Shown: in pieces, positions 45,515-56,958 of the stretch
Layout: each line of letters starts with the position of its first letter
Position numbering within the stretch: position 1 is the stretch's first letter
Source: Chelonoidis abingdonii
Lineage: Eukaryota > Chordata > Testudines > Testudinidae
DNA length: 64,000 nucleotides
Direction of reading: 5' to 3'
Assembly: GCF_003597395.2 (NCBI RefSeq)
Contig: NC_133772.1
Coordinates: forward strand, 142,724,328 to 142,788,327
Notes under the pieces: generated by a model
The model's database searches: none
Told to the model about the DNA's origin: nothing
The model's input: the letters and a program-made list of their open reading frames with translations, nothing else
Translations under genes and position numbers: made by a program

Positions 45515-46231
45515 TTAACCATAGGTAGGGCTCTGTTGTTACCTGGGGTTTGTGCAACCCAAAGCTCTTGGTAACTTTTACTCTGTGCAAGGAGGGGTCC
45601 AGGAAATAAATCCGGGGAGATACGGCCGCCTGACCGATAGATAGCTGGCACAAAACAGGACAACACAAGAGTGCTTTCACTTAAAGCTAAACTTTACTTA
45701 GTCTCAAGTACTTACACACGTCTGCAACAGGCTAGTAACACCCCCCCAACCCTTGATAATTACCAAATCTGGGTGTGGCCCTTGAGTGGCACAGTGGCCC
45801 GTACGTCGTGTCTGTCACAGAGGTCATGGAAGTCATGGATTCCCTGACTTTCCTTAACATCTGTGACTTCTGCAGGGGCCAGTGTGGCTGACCCCAGGCT
45901 GCCCAAGCAGCTGGCTCTGGGGGCAGCTGCACAGGTGGCCCCTGGAACAGCCACACCAGCCACTGCTCCAGTGGCCTAGGCAGCAGCCCCAGGGTGGCTG
46001 GTGAAGCAGCCACTATACACCTTCCCTGGCCGTGGTTTGCAGCCAGCCATCCAGGGCCACTGATGCCACTGGCCCCATGAGCCCCCTCCAGCAGTGGCCA
46101 CCCCCCTTCACCTCCAGGGCCCTCCCACCCAAGATTTAATCACAGGCTGTGAATTTCTGTTTATTGCCTGTGACCTATCTGTGACTTTTACTAAAAATAC
46201 CCATGACTAAATCGTAGCCTTAACCATAGGT
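45515..46231. mobile_element. Composite insertion between 12-bp direct repeats
   Basis: TTAACCATAGGT occurs at 45515-45526 and 46220-46231. Between them, 45530-45805 looks like an LTR-type fragment on the minus strand ('agtgctttcacttaaagc', 'ctaaactttacttagtctca', 'acacgtctgcaacaggctag'). The part 45806-46219 is a MITE-like segment rich in 'gtcatgg' / 'tgtgac' motifs in both orientations, ending 'ctaaatcgtagcc'. Most simply, an LTR fragment landed near the left end of a MITE. The exact order is uncertain. Confidence 0.5.
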
Positions 46232-47289
46232 GATGTTTTAGAGAAAAGACACGGAGATGATACTGAAAAAAAGTATCTAAAGGAAAGTGTGGTCTGTAAT
46301 TTGTAATGGGACTGGAACAAGAAGAGTTTTGATAACTCTAAATCCATGCTAAGAATGGGTCCTGAGAGCTCCAGTTTCTCTAGAGTAAACTTTGCTCCAT
46401 GATTTCTTTGACAATCAGATCAAAGTCATGTAAGGCGCAGGCGCAATGGCATTGTGAGCTACACAGGAAAGGGAGATGAACAGTGATTAATTGTTAATGG
46501 TCAGATGAAAGACTCTTTTTAATTGACAAATTCAAGGTAAGTCCTTTTTCTTGTACATAATAAAAGAAAAAATGAGGTCTGATATTCTGGAGCATAGAAC
46601 TTCGGACACATGAAGGGCAGTTTTGCTAGGCATATTTATTATTCTTTGCAGGCCACCAGTAAAAGTCCAGTTTCAGACCTATTGGCTGTAGGACAAGCCA
46701 CTAAGAAGTCTAAGTATTGACAAACTGCCTTGGACACAGCAGCTTCCTGCACAAGGGAAGAAGAACTCTGGAGATCCTACTACTAGTATCGGAGTGACGA
46801 TATCCTGTGAATAACTGGGCTGGTCCTGGGAGACAGGGGAAGTTTATATCTGTCCTTGTGGAAAGGACAATCCTACTGCAATATGAAGGGAGACAAAAGG
46901 GCTTGTAATATTACCTGCCAGTATTGAAATGAAATAGCACAGAAAGCCTCTGGAACTGTATCTTGGGTGTGCCGTTCTTTGTCACTGTGGAGCAGAATTG
47001 TCTTTGTCCAGGGTGAGAAATATGAACATCTCTATAATCTAGATGACAAAAGTGCAGTGTACTTCTCTGAAGTCTGGAGTAGTTGAGTAAAGCACCCAAC
47101 ATTGCTAAATACTCTCTAGACCTCAGGTGTTATTTAATAAGGAGAAATAGAATGTGGTAGAGATGCAATAGTGTAAATTTGGGGGAAAAAGAAATCAAGT
47201 GGCAGATTGTACTGCCCTGAATAGTATCTTGTTGTATATGTTTCTAAGTGATTTATATGTTCCCATTGCTGTAGTACCAGACTGCATCA
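46232..47289. other. Unassigned sequence
   Basis: AT-leaning DNA, with no recognised repeat or exon. Confidence 0.35.
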
Positions 47290-47386
47290 CATTCTTCAAG
47301 TAGTTTTCCTCACAGTGCCAGTGGGGCAGGGCAGCTCGGTTATCAGCATTTTACAGTTCAGAAACTGAGGCACAGAGAGGGGGTAA

Positions 47387-47925
47387 GGGCTTGTCTACAT
47401 GGGGACACTCAGGAAAATTAATCTGAATTAACTTTTAAAGTGGATTAGTTAAACTGCATTAAACTCCTTTGTGGACACTCTTATTCAGAATTAAAGTGAA
47501 CTTAATTTGATTTAGTTTAATTTTTTAAGTGAATTAAGCGATATTGAATTAAGTCCACTCTGAGGGCAGGTCTACACTAGAAACTTGCATTGGCCCAGCT
47601 GCACCAATGATGAAGACATTGTAGGCCAATGGGAGAGAGCTCTACCTCCACCTCTGTGAGAGGAGGTACCTATGTTGGTGGGAAGCTCTTTTGCCGACAT
47701 GCTGTCTACATGAGGAGGGTAAAGTTCGTAGAAGTACGTGGCTCAGGGGTGTGGATTTTTCACACCCTTGAGAAATATACAGTAGTTATACTGAAGTAGA
47801 CATGGTCTAAACTGGAATAAGAGCTCCCACTCAGGGATTTAATGTGGTTTAACTGATCCACTTTAAATTCACAGTTTTAGTGAATTCAGATTAATTTTCC
47901 TGAGTGTCCCTGTGTAGACAAGCCC
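47387..47925. mobile_element. Harbinger-type MITE (outer), TAA duplication
   Basis: The ends GGGCTTGTCTACA and TGTAGACAAGCCC are perfect inverted repeats. The pairing extends inward for about 40 bp ('gacactcaggaaaattaatc' with 'gattaattttcctgagtgtc'). TAA flanks both sides (47384-47386 and 47926-47928) and removal restores the MIR. A three-base TAA duplication with GGG-type ends fits PIF/Harbinger. It is non-autonomous, with no transposase. It is itself interrupted at 47564. Confidence 0.9.
47564..47807. mobile_element. Second Harbinger-type MITE nested in the first
   Basis: It starts GGGCAGGTCTACACTAG, the end shared with the copy at 59352-59646 (which ends GTAGACCTGCCC). Its own right end is eroded ('gtagacatggtc'). 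Internal matches with 59352-59646 in reverse orientation include the 'ggtacctatgttggtggg' area and 'gtggatttttcacaccc'. It is younger than the outer MITE. Confidence 0.75.
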
Positions 47926-48010
47926 TAAGTGACTTGTCCAAGATTATACAGGAAGTCTGTGTCAGAGCAGAGACTCAAACATGGGTCTCCCCCCATACCA
48001 GATGGGACAG

Positions 48011-48750
48011 TATATGGAGTCAAGTACTACTCAGTGTGAGTAAGGGTATCACAATTTGGCCTTACCAAGCAGTTGTCAAAAGTATGGCCTCCAGATTAAA
48101 CTCTGGTGTGAGCAGCTCTAGAATGGGGCCTGGTTATGTCCGTGGTGCATTTTAGTGGAAAGTCCTCGATTTTGTGCATTACCAGAAAACGGAAGATCCT
48201 GAGGACCAGATTCTGTACTCAAGTTTAGTTCAGAGAGGAGCTCTCATGATCAGTGGCTGCAGGTTTGTTTTAGTTTTGGTGGTGCCCAGAACAGGTCCAA
48301 GTCCCACGCTCCCCCATCTGCCTTGTAAGCTGATACACATTTTTTAAAATAATGTAAAAATGGACTGGAAACAGTAAGCATTTAACAGTTTCCCTATATT
48401 GCATAATATCATTATCGTAAGAAAAAATATCTAATGAAGAGTATGAACTTTATTAATACTCCTAAATATGGAAACAACCAAGCACTCCTGGATCAATAAC
48501 CCTCAAAAGCAAAAAGCTCTGTCTAGTTTGCTATTAGACTGCAACCACATAAATCTTGATAGCCAAGACTGATGAAAACATCTTCTCTTATCTTTCAGAT
48601 TTGCCACATCTTTCTTTTGTATAATTTCAGTTTGCAAACTGGCTGTCGGACTCAGGCCGTCACTTGATGAATTGCCCTTTTGTTCTTTTTCTCTGGGTAA
48701 CTTTATTAAGAATTTATCCATTGTTGATTATTACTACACAAAATTAATGG
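48011..48750. other. Unassigned sequence
   Basis: No supported gene. The minus-strand ORF at 48503-48721 has no domain. Confidence 0.35.
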
Positions 48751-49770
48751 GTGGGGCCGAGGATTTTGGAGTGTGGGAGAAGGCTCAGGGTAGGACAGAG
48801 GGTCAGGGCTCTGGAGTGCGGGGGTCAGGGCTGCAGGGTGGGGCTGGGGATGAGGGGTTTACGGTGCAGGAGGAGGCTCAGGGCTGAGGTCCGGGGGATG
48901 AGGGCTCTGGCTAGGGCTGAGAGTTCTGGGGTGGGGCTGGGGATGAAGGTTGGAGTGCAGGGGTCAGGACTGTGGGGTGGAGCCAGGGATGAAGGGTTCA
49001 CAGTGCAGGAGGAGGCTCAGGGCTGAGGTCCGGGGGATGAGGGCTCTGGCTAGGGCTGAGAGTTCTGGGGTGGGGCTGGGGATGAAGGTTGGAGTGCAGG
49101 GGTCAGGACTGTGGGGTGGAGCCAGGGATGAAGGGTTCACAGTGCAGGAGGAGGCTCAGGGCTAGGGCAGAGGACTGGGGTTGTGGGGGTGAGGGCTATG
49201 GCGGGGGATGAGAGTTCAGGGTGGGGCTGAGGGGTTTGAGGTGTGGCAGGGACTTGGGCAGAGGGTTGGAGTGTGGGGGTCAGGCTGCAGAGAGGGGCCG
49301 GGGATGAGGGGTTTACGGTGCAGGAGGGGGCTCAGGGCTGGGGTCTGGGGAGTGAGGGCTCTGGCTAGGGCTGAGAGTTCTGGGGTTGGGCTGGGGATGA
49401 GAGTTGAAGTGCAGGGGTCAGGGCTGTGAGGTGGAGCCAGGGATGAAGGGTTCACAGTGCAGGAGGGGTATCAGGGCTGGGGCAGAGGATTGGGGTTGGG
49501 GGGGGTGAGGGTTATGGTGGGGGATGAGAGTTCTGGGTGGGGCTGGGGTTGAGGGGTTTGAGGTGTGGGAGGGGCTTGGGCAGAGGGTTGGAGTGTAGGG
49601 GTCAGGGCTGTGGAGTGGGGCCGGGGATGAAGTGTTCATGGCGCAGGAGGGGGCTCAGGGCTGGGGCAGAGGGTTGGGGTGTGTGTGGGCAGGTAAGGGC
49701 TCTGGCTGGGGGGTTGGGCTCTGGAGTGGAGCTGTGCTGGGGATGAGGAGTTCAAACTTTAGGGTGCAGC
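48751..49770. repeat. G-rich minisatellite with a 139-bp higher-order unit
   Basis: The whole block is made of variants of 'ggggctggggatgagggg', 'ggtcagggctgtgggg' and 'gtgcaggaggaggctcaggg'. From 48864 to 49163 the sequence repeats with a period of 139 bp and I see no mismatch between the two units. Copies further right (to about 49770) are diverged. G runs of 3-5 are dense on the plus strand, so G-quadruplex formation is possible. The open frames through it exist in several phases and both strands and reflect periodic composition. Confidence 0.92.
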
Positions 49771-50220
49771 AGGGAGCTTCCCCACAACACGACACTCACC
49801 CAAGCCCCAGGCTGCTGCTCAGGAGGTCCAGACAGGGTAAGCCCCCTCGGAGTTGCCTGCCAGGGGGAGGCTGCCATACCGCTGTGCCTCCTCCCTCTGC
49901 AGGCACATCAGTCAGCCTGCTGCTGGCGCCGCTCCCTTAACTGGCAGCGGCCCGCGAGTGGGTGTAGCGTGGAGCTGCAGGGGGCAATCACCCAGGGCGC
50001 AGGTGAGGCAGGGATGCTCAGGGAAGGTGCACAGGGGTGGCAGGCAGGGCGAGAGGATGCTCTGGAGGAGGCACGTAGGGGTGGTGGGTGGGGCCAGAGG
50101 AGACACCTGGCCCTGGACATTGGTGGAGCTAGGCCCCCGGGGCCCTGAATTTGCTCGAGCACGGGCACCATGGGCTGATACAGCTCGCTGCCCCTGCTCA
50201 TGATGCAGACAGGACAGGTC
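49771..50220. repeat. GC-rich flank of the minisatellite
   Basis: CpG-containing sequence with no periodicity, probably the non-tandem part of the same interspersed repeat. The opposing ORFs at 49853-50203 and 49908-50201 are shadows of one another. Confidence 0.4.
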
Positions 50221-51219
50221 TATTGTGTTTTTCTTCAGGTTCAGAGTTTACTGTAATTCTTCTGGCTTTGTGAAATGAAAAAATAGTGATTATAGTTGCT
50301 AAGAGCCTGAATTGCCTGGTAAATAAATCACGATGATTAAAATTGTTTTGACTTTGCAGTTTGCAAATACCTATCCCATCAAATCAGCGCTCTAAATTCA
50401 ACTGAATTTTAATATTTGTGATTATGCACATCTATTTCTTTACATTCTGTTGGTGGGGCAAAAAAATGCAATCACGCTGTGATTCAAAGTGCTTTACTGT
50501 GCTACTGAAATAGCTAAAAAGGATCTTACTGCAATATTGTGAGACACCAGGAAGAATTTTGTCCTATCTGACTTTGAAAAGAGTATATTCTTTGAAAATA
50601 ATGACTTGAGCTATTCTCTATTTACTTTACCTCCTTCAACTAAGGTATCACTTCACAAATATTTTCCATGGCAAGTAGAACTAATTTTAGATTCTTGAAA
50701 AGATTCGTGATCCAGGGAGCTGGAAATTTAAAAGGGAAAAAGGGAATGGTTGCTGTGCCTTTAACTTGCATGTGTTTTGAAAGCTGTGAAGTAGTTATAC
50801 CTGTGATCAAAGAACCACTTCTGTACGGGAATGATTGGTGCTATTTTCCTCTTGAACACGAACAATTTTGAAAAGGATTAGAGCCTTTAATGTGGCAGCA
50901 GTGTACACTTTAAAAGGATTAAGTCGTAGCTGGAATTAAAATAAGCACTGCATGCTGCCATTGGCCTCAGAAGATGAGCACCATTGCCCTGAAGGGTGGA
51001 CATGAACAATTTCCTTTTCACCCTCAAGTTATCTCAAATAACTTTCTCATTCCAGAGCATTTCAATCATCATTATGCCTAGATGGGGGATGTCCCAGCCA
51101 TGGGGTAATGGTATTTTTCTGCCTTCTTATATTGGCTCCCCTTCCAGAAAGGAGAGTCCAGTCACTTTATTTGGCATTGCCCTGTGGGCAGACCTCTCTG
51201 GGGAAGGATGGTCTACGGG
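50221..51219. other. Unassigned sequence
   Basis: AT-rich; nothing recognised. Confidence 0.35.
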
Positions 51220-51440
51220 ATACCGTGTTGGACTAGGATTGGGGCCTGGATTCAGTTCTCTGCAAAGCACAGACTCCCTGTTTGACCTTGGGTCACTTAC
51301 TCTCTCTGTACCTCTGTTCCCCATCTATACAATGGGAGTCCTACTTTCCTACCTCACTCGGGCAGGAAGGATAATGCACATTAATAATTATGAGGCATTT
51401 GGAGGCTATGGTGCTGAGGGCCATATAAATACCTTAGATG
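51220..51440 (+). mobile_element. MIR-type CORE-SINE (plus)
   Basis: Head to tail: 'ctacgggataccgtgttgga', 'ctggattcagttctctgc', 'tgtttgaccttgggtcactt', 'actctctctgtacctctgtt', 'ccccatctatacaatgggag', 'gcacattaataattatgagg' and 'gggccatataaatacc'. This follows the MIR order, including the CORE segment. The 164-codon ORF at 50996-51490 runs through it and is not a gene. Confidence 0.85.
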
Positions 51441-51842
51441 GAAAGTCACAGCTACCCAGCTGTGGTGGACTTCCGGCTCCTCACTTTTAGGTAGGTTTGA
51501 CCCGGCTTCTTCTCTCGACGCTAGTCTGACTGGCCTGGATTCCACTCAGGTCAGGGCTATTTCTGGGCTGGCCGAGCCTCTCCATTGCAGTAGTTGTCCT
51601 CCCAACATATTTGGTAATGGCAGTTACAACCAATCCATTTCAGAGCTGTCCCTCACTTGTTGTCTTTAGCTCTTCCCTTGTGAACAGTCTGGGGAACAAC
51701 TCTTCATTGCAAACAGGCGGGCCTCAAAAAACACGAGACTAAGAATGTGGACTTTTTAAGGCCAATTTCTAACTGAATAGAACTCAGAAACTAATTAGCA
51801 GATTTACCTGAACATCTGCAGAAATTCAAGCTTTACTCAGGT
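51441..51842. other. Unassigned sequence
   Basis: No feature recognised. Confidence 0.3.
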
Positions 51843-52095
51843 TTCTGAGTGGTAGCCATGTTAGTCTGTATCAGCAAAAAGAATGAGGGGTACTTGTGGC
51901 ACCTTAGAGACTAACAAATTTATTTGAGCATAAGCTTTTGTGGGCCACAGCCCACTTCATCGGATGCATGCAGTGGAAAATACAGTAGGAAGAGATATAT
52001 ATATACACAGAGAACATGAAAAAGTGGGTGTTGCCACACCCACTTTATAATGAGAGTGATCAGTTAAGGTGAGCTATTATCAGCAGGAGAGAGAA
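51843..52095. mobile_element. Penelope-like terminus (family 3)
   Basis: 'ggtagccatgttagtctgta' and 'tcagcaaaaagaatgagg', then 'gtacttgtggcaccttagag', 'actaacaaatttatttgagc' and 'cccacttcatcggatgcatg' parallel the left arm of family 2 at 22391-22506 ('gtggcactttatagactaac', 'acttcatcagatgcatg') with a different spacer. It ends in a TA-rich run and 'gagagtgatcagttaaggtg'. The class assignment is by analogy with the two larger elements. Confidence 0.6.
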
Positions 52096-53614
52096 CCCTC
52101 AGAGATCAATAGCTGAAAATGTATTTCATACAAAAATAGTGTTGAACCCCACCTTAAAGGCAAAATTGACCCCACACTTGCTCCTCCATAATGCATTCAT
52201 GATGTCTCCAGAGAAGGCTTTTTTTGCAGTCATTGTCCTGACTAGAACTAGGAGTGGGCTATGTGTAATGCAAGGTTCAGACTGGCATGCATATTTACCA
52301 GTTTGACTAGAAAGTTCTAGAACACTTTTTAGACAAACGTTACCGATGTATAACCGATTGTCTAGGAATCAGCACACGAGGAGGAACCATGAGTGGGCCC
52401 AGTGTGTTTTAGGCTGTTTGCAAAAGGAATAAAGAAAATTTCCAGCAAAAATTGTGTGATTAAAAAAAAGTGTCAGTTTGAAAGAGCTTATTATAAACTT
52501 TCCAGAACTTCAAATTGTACAACACACATAGAATCCCTGATTAGACAAAAATTATAATCCACTGTTCATTCTACTAAAACTCATGCAGGTACCATTCTTT
52601 CCGCTACCAAATTGAAACAGACACTCTCCTCAATCACTGTGGTGCTGGCAATATATAATAAGCACCCTGCAAAGGGTAGAGATGTTGTTGGGAAGTGCTT
52701 AGGATGGAGTGTCTGTGGCTTTTTGCCACAAAGGAAAATATATTTTATGTATGGAACTGGCTATAAAAATCTGATTTTCCCGCAGCACTTAAAGGCAGAT
52801 GAGCCTAGGCATGCTATTGTAACCTATCATATCACATTCTTGATTTAGTTTGTTTTTAACAGACCATCCTAAGAATGACCTGGGGTTTCTGAATGTTTTT
52901 CATTATATACAAAGAGCAAACAGATATTCTCAGGTAGAATTTTCTTTATAATGGATTGAGTGCCAGAAAATACAGTAGGAAAATATCTGAGGCAGCACCT
53001 GGGAAAGGGGGCTTTGTGTGCCCTGGGTGGCTGATGCAATTGAAATGAATACTTAAGGGTTGCCTGTCTCTGCAGACGGCAGGTGACTTCAATATTTAAA
53101 AGTACAATACACAGAAAATGAAGAGAAGACAAGTATGTAGTTCAGTTTATAACTGAATATTGCCAACACATTACATTAAAAATCATGAGATTATGATTTT
53201 TTTTTTTAAATCTTGGATTTATTTGCCTTTTTTTTTTTTTTTATTCTTCAGAGTCCCTCAAGGTCATGTTTTCATGTATTTCTCTGATAGAAATATTTTT
53301 AAATGAAAAGTTTAAACAATTAGCTACCATTAATCATTTCCCTAGCAACACACAGAAGATACTGGCTGACATTAAAGCTATGGGTATTTCCAAAAGGCTT
53401 TTGTTGCCTCAAGGGGTTAACTTTTTGTGGTATCTGAGATCTAAACTCTTTCTTCCCTGTGTGTCTTAAAGCTTATAATGAGGGGAAAGCCACCATTTCC
53501 TCTCTGGGGGCTTAGAATAATCAGCCTTTGACTCCTTACAAGCAATGCTTTGTGCTGTTAGCTACAGTTGTTCTTTGGTGAAGGTACAGGCTGATATCTC
53601 AGTTTCTATCATTG
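52096..53614. other. Unassigned; T-run and possible old repeat near 53155-53260
   Basis: No exon. 53155-53260 ('tattgccaacacattac', 'aaatcatgagattatga', T runs) resembles 25230-25370. Confidence 0.35.
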
Positions 53615-53800
53615 TTGTAAGCAGTGTCATAGCCATGTTGGTGCCAGAGAGACAGGGTGGGTGCAGTGATATCTTTTATTGCACCAACTTGTGTTGGTGA
53701 GAGAGACAAGCTTTTGAGCCACACACAACTCTTCTTCAGGTCTGGGAAAGGTACTCCGAGCAGCACAGCTAAATGGCAGCTCGGCCAGGAGAGTTTCAGC
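53615..53800. mobile_element. Penelope-like terminus (family 1, left end)
   Basis: 'agtgtcatagccatgttggt', 'gacagggtgggtgcagtgat', 'atcttttattgcaccaactt', 'gtgttggtgagagagacaag' and 'ttcttcaggtctgggaaagg' match the left end of 34277-37956 in the same order, and in reverse the piece at 232-336. It retains the extra 30 bases at the tip that the larger element lacks on its left. Confidence 0.65.
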
Positions 53801-55989
53801 CTCTAATAAAGTCTCTGCTACAGACATGAGTTTAGAGGATATATAGTATTACATACCTCTGCAGAATCTACTGCAAGCCTTCCATCTTGAGTTTTTTTTC
53901 TTTAAATCACAAACCTCTAGGGCACTACTGTATCTGACTTCAGCTCTGGTAAGCATTTTGCCAGGGATATCCACACTTGTATATTTTTCTGCAGTCTATG
54001 GGCAAGAATGAGGATATTACAATAGGGAACAAGTTCTGTGGGCTGTATTCCTCCCCCCACTTTAAAGTCAGGGTTGAAGCAAAATCCTAGTTCTTGGACG
54101 TGGTGAGAGATTTGCTCCATAGGAAGGAGAAAGCTGGAGTGGGCTACAGACCTAACTTTGGGGTCAGCGTGGTCTTTGTTCATTCCTGACAGTAGGCAGG
54201 TGATGTAGCCCTTCTGCTAGCATAGGGGAAAGGGTTGGATATCTCTGTGGATATGTAAATGCAAGTTTGGCAGTGAACTGCAGAAGAAAAGTACTGAGCT
54301 TGAAATTCTCTTGCTTATCGCATTTCCAGTGAAGCAAAAATTCAAATTGGCTGGTAAAAGATGAAGCTACTACAAATGCCTGACTTAATCTCTAGAGTTT
54401 CATTTCCGTATCCCAAGAAAGGGTGTCAGAACAAAACAGTGTGCACAAGCACTTCTTTAATTGCACCTTCTGTCTAATTAGGTGGGAAATTTAAATTGTA
54501 GCAGATGAAGGAATCTGCCTTGCCGTCCACCTCTCTACTGCAGGCTGTAAAGTTTGTTCTTGGGATTTATAGATGAGTGGCTAACAAGGTAGTTCAGATA
54601 AACCAAGACTTAACAGTGAGGTCAATGTTTTTGTACAGTCCAGGAGTCAGTGCGGATGTTTCTAACAGTACTGTTGTGAAATGGAGTTTAGAAAATAGGC
54701 CATACATAAAATTAGGTTGAGTGTCCATTTGTACAGCCTCCTTTTTTGTTCATTCATGCTCTGTAGTGTGATGTTTGTTCTTTAGTCTCTAGGCAATTAT
54801 GCTTCTTGGGCACAGAAGAAAAACATCTGCCATTTCTATTCGGAATAATTGCTGATCATGCTGTGATTCAAATATTTTCAAATGATATTTTCTATTTTCA
54901 TTTTTCCACTCTAAGCAAATGATTGAAAAATCTGTCAAGTACTTTTGCATGTACATTTGGCCTTAATTAATTAAACGGATTTTAAAAAATTGATATTAGC
55001 ATTATATTACATGTGCAAAGCAGTTCCAACAGCTTGATGCTGTAGGTGTAGCATGAGGGTAAGCAAGTTACTCTATGCTGTAATAGAGTGTGGCAGAGAA
55101 TGGACATTACCCCCATTTCCAGTGTTTTAAATCCTATATTTTTGTTCCTTTTTTCTCTCATTTTCTTTGCCTATTCTCTCCTATATTATGCATCTTGCTG
55201 CCAGAGAGGAGTTATGATTTTTTTCGTGTTATAGGCTAATACCCTTCCAGTTCTATCCAGAAATAAAAAAAAATACGATTACAGTAGCTGAGAGATAAAG
55301 CTATAGCCTTTCCTAGTTTCAATAAGACTAGTTCAGGCCCCAGTCTTGCAAGCCGTTACATGCATGCTGTTTTATGACCATGCATTTTTCTTTGAGTTCA
55401 GTGGGACCACACACATGAATATGTGATTGCGGGATCAGGAATCCTAACTAGTCTAAGAAATAAAAATGGACCACAAAGCTCCAAAATGTCTAAAAGGTCA
55501 AATTTTTAGGAAATGTGGTGTTGTCAAAGTTCTAGGTAGTCACTTCATGATTTTCACAGGCAGAACATAATGGGAACTTGTATAAACCAGTATGGTGTAC
55601 AAGAGGGCGATTTATAGCTGGTTTAGTCTTGTATAGACTTCATAGAAGAGTGCCATCTCTGCTCCAAACCCACAATCCAATCAATCCTGTGTCACGCCTC
55701 TGCAGCCCAATTGTATCCTGTATCTGGATAGCTATTAGAAATGTACGAGATCCACATACTCAGATATACCATCATATTCTTCCGTCAGCTAAAATAACCC
55801 CTCTATTTAAGTCTTTTGCTCTTTACACAAAAATAACAATATGAAGAAAACAGCTGGGAACAGCTGGATTCCAAGTAAGGGTGTTTAATAAACATATCCA
55901 CGTTAGCCATTGAAGCTACATGTGCACTGCAGCTCTGACGGATTTTTGATAGCTTCCAGAACATAGACCATAGTGAGTACCACTAGCGG
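53801..55989. other. Unassigned sequence
   Basis: Mostly AT-rich with no repeat recognised by eye and no supported exon. Confidence 0.35.
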
Positions 55990-56156
55990 GCTCACAAATG
56001 GTACCAAGGGATACTACCCTATTCCTTTCCATTATAATAGGGCTTATTAGGCTCATTAATAGAGAATTAAAGGAGGTAAGTAATGCCAGTCAACACAGAT
56101 TTATAGAAATTAAATGTTGTCAGACTAATTGATTTTTTTTAAATGAGATTACAAGT

Positions 56157-56313
56157 TTGGTTAATAAAGGCAAGAGCATTGATGTAATATACCTGGACTT
56201 CTGTAAGGCATTTGACTTGGTATCTTGTGATATTTTGATTAAGAAACAAGAACAACAGAAAATGAACATGGCATACATTAAGTGGATTAGAAACTGGCTA
56301 ACTTACAGGTCTC
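56157..56313 (+). pseudogene. CR1 ORF2, reverse transcriptase (first piece)
   Basis: The frame reads VNKGKSIDVIYLDFCKAFDL, then VSCDILIKK and 'YIKWIRNWL'. The 'YLDFCKAFD' block holds the first catalytic Asp of CR1-type RT and is intact here. The frame is cut at 56313 by the LTR insertion. Confidence 0.88.
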
Positions 56314-56855
56314 TGACTTACAAGTCGCTGGGGTGCAACCTGGACTGTGGGACCGCTGAGCCTTCCAAACCCACCAGCCTGGGCTGCCCAGCCGCATTGT
56401 GATGCTGATCCCAAGCAACAAGCCTCTGACAGACACTACATTTACACAGCCATCCACAGGCAGGGGTCCAGCCAACTGAGTCACATGAATGGTCTCCCAG
56501 CCACTCATGAACCATCAATAGAGAGGCTTCAGTCAGCTGCCCCCAGCTCCAGCCCTACACCTCAGAACTGTACCATCATGCACTGGTCAGAAGCCTGTCC
56601 AGTGTAAGCTCAGTACACACGCTGTCTTAGATAAATTATAGAATAGATTTATTAATCGCAGAAAGAGAGATTTGAAGTGATTATAAGTAGCAGGCATACA
56701 GATCAAAATTGGCTACCTAAGAAATAAAAATAAACTCACAGTCTAAATTCTAACTTAAACAGACTAAGCAAGATTTGATGCAAGCAGTCTCTCACCTTAA
56801 TGGATGGTCCAAGCAGCTCATAGTTCTTCAATACACAGACTGGACTCCCTTCCAG

Positions 56856-56958
56856 CCTGGGACCATGCACCTATTGGGTTCCTGGGCCTGGGACCATGCA
56901 CCTATTGGGTTCCTGGGCCTGGGACCATGTATCTATTGGGTGTCTGGGCCTGGGACCA
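56856..56958. repeat. 31-bp tandem repeat (about 3.3 copies)
   Basis: The unit 'cctgggaccatgcacctatt' plus 'gggttcctggg' occurs at 56856, 56887 and 56918, with a partial fourth from 56949. The LTR at 56959 is inserted in the partial copy. Confidence 0.92.

Larger units (their letters stand above)
47290..48010 (-). mobile_element. MIR-type CORE-SINE (minus), split by a Harbinger-type MITE
   Basis: The left piece (about 47290-47386) has 'cagcattttacagttcagaa' and 'actgaggcacagagaggg'. The right piece (47929-48010) has 'gtgacttgtccaagattata', 'caggaagtctgtgtcagagc' and 'agagactcaaacatgggtct'. Joined, these follow the MIR core order (in reverse complement) that is shared across amniotes. The old element was broken exactly at 'taagtgactt'. 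Confidence 0.85.

Noticed and set aside
48751..49770. CRISPR-like or protein-repeat array
   Set aside because: Units are contiguous without unique spacers and the setting is a vertebrate genome; it is a minisatellite.
49853..50203. CpG island with promoter
   Set aside because: It is moderately GC-rich, but lies at the edge of an interspersed G-rich repeat with no adjacent exon.
50996..51490. 164-codon ORF on the plus strand
   Set aside because: It covers a MIR SINE from end to end and has no domain; chance open frame.
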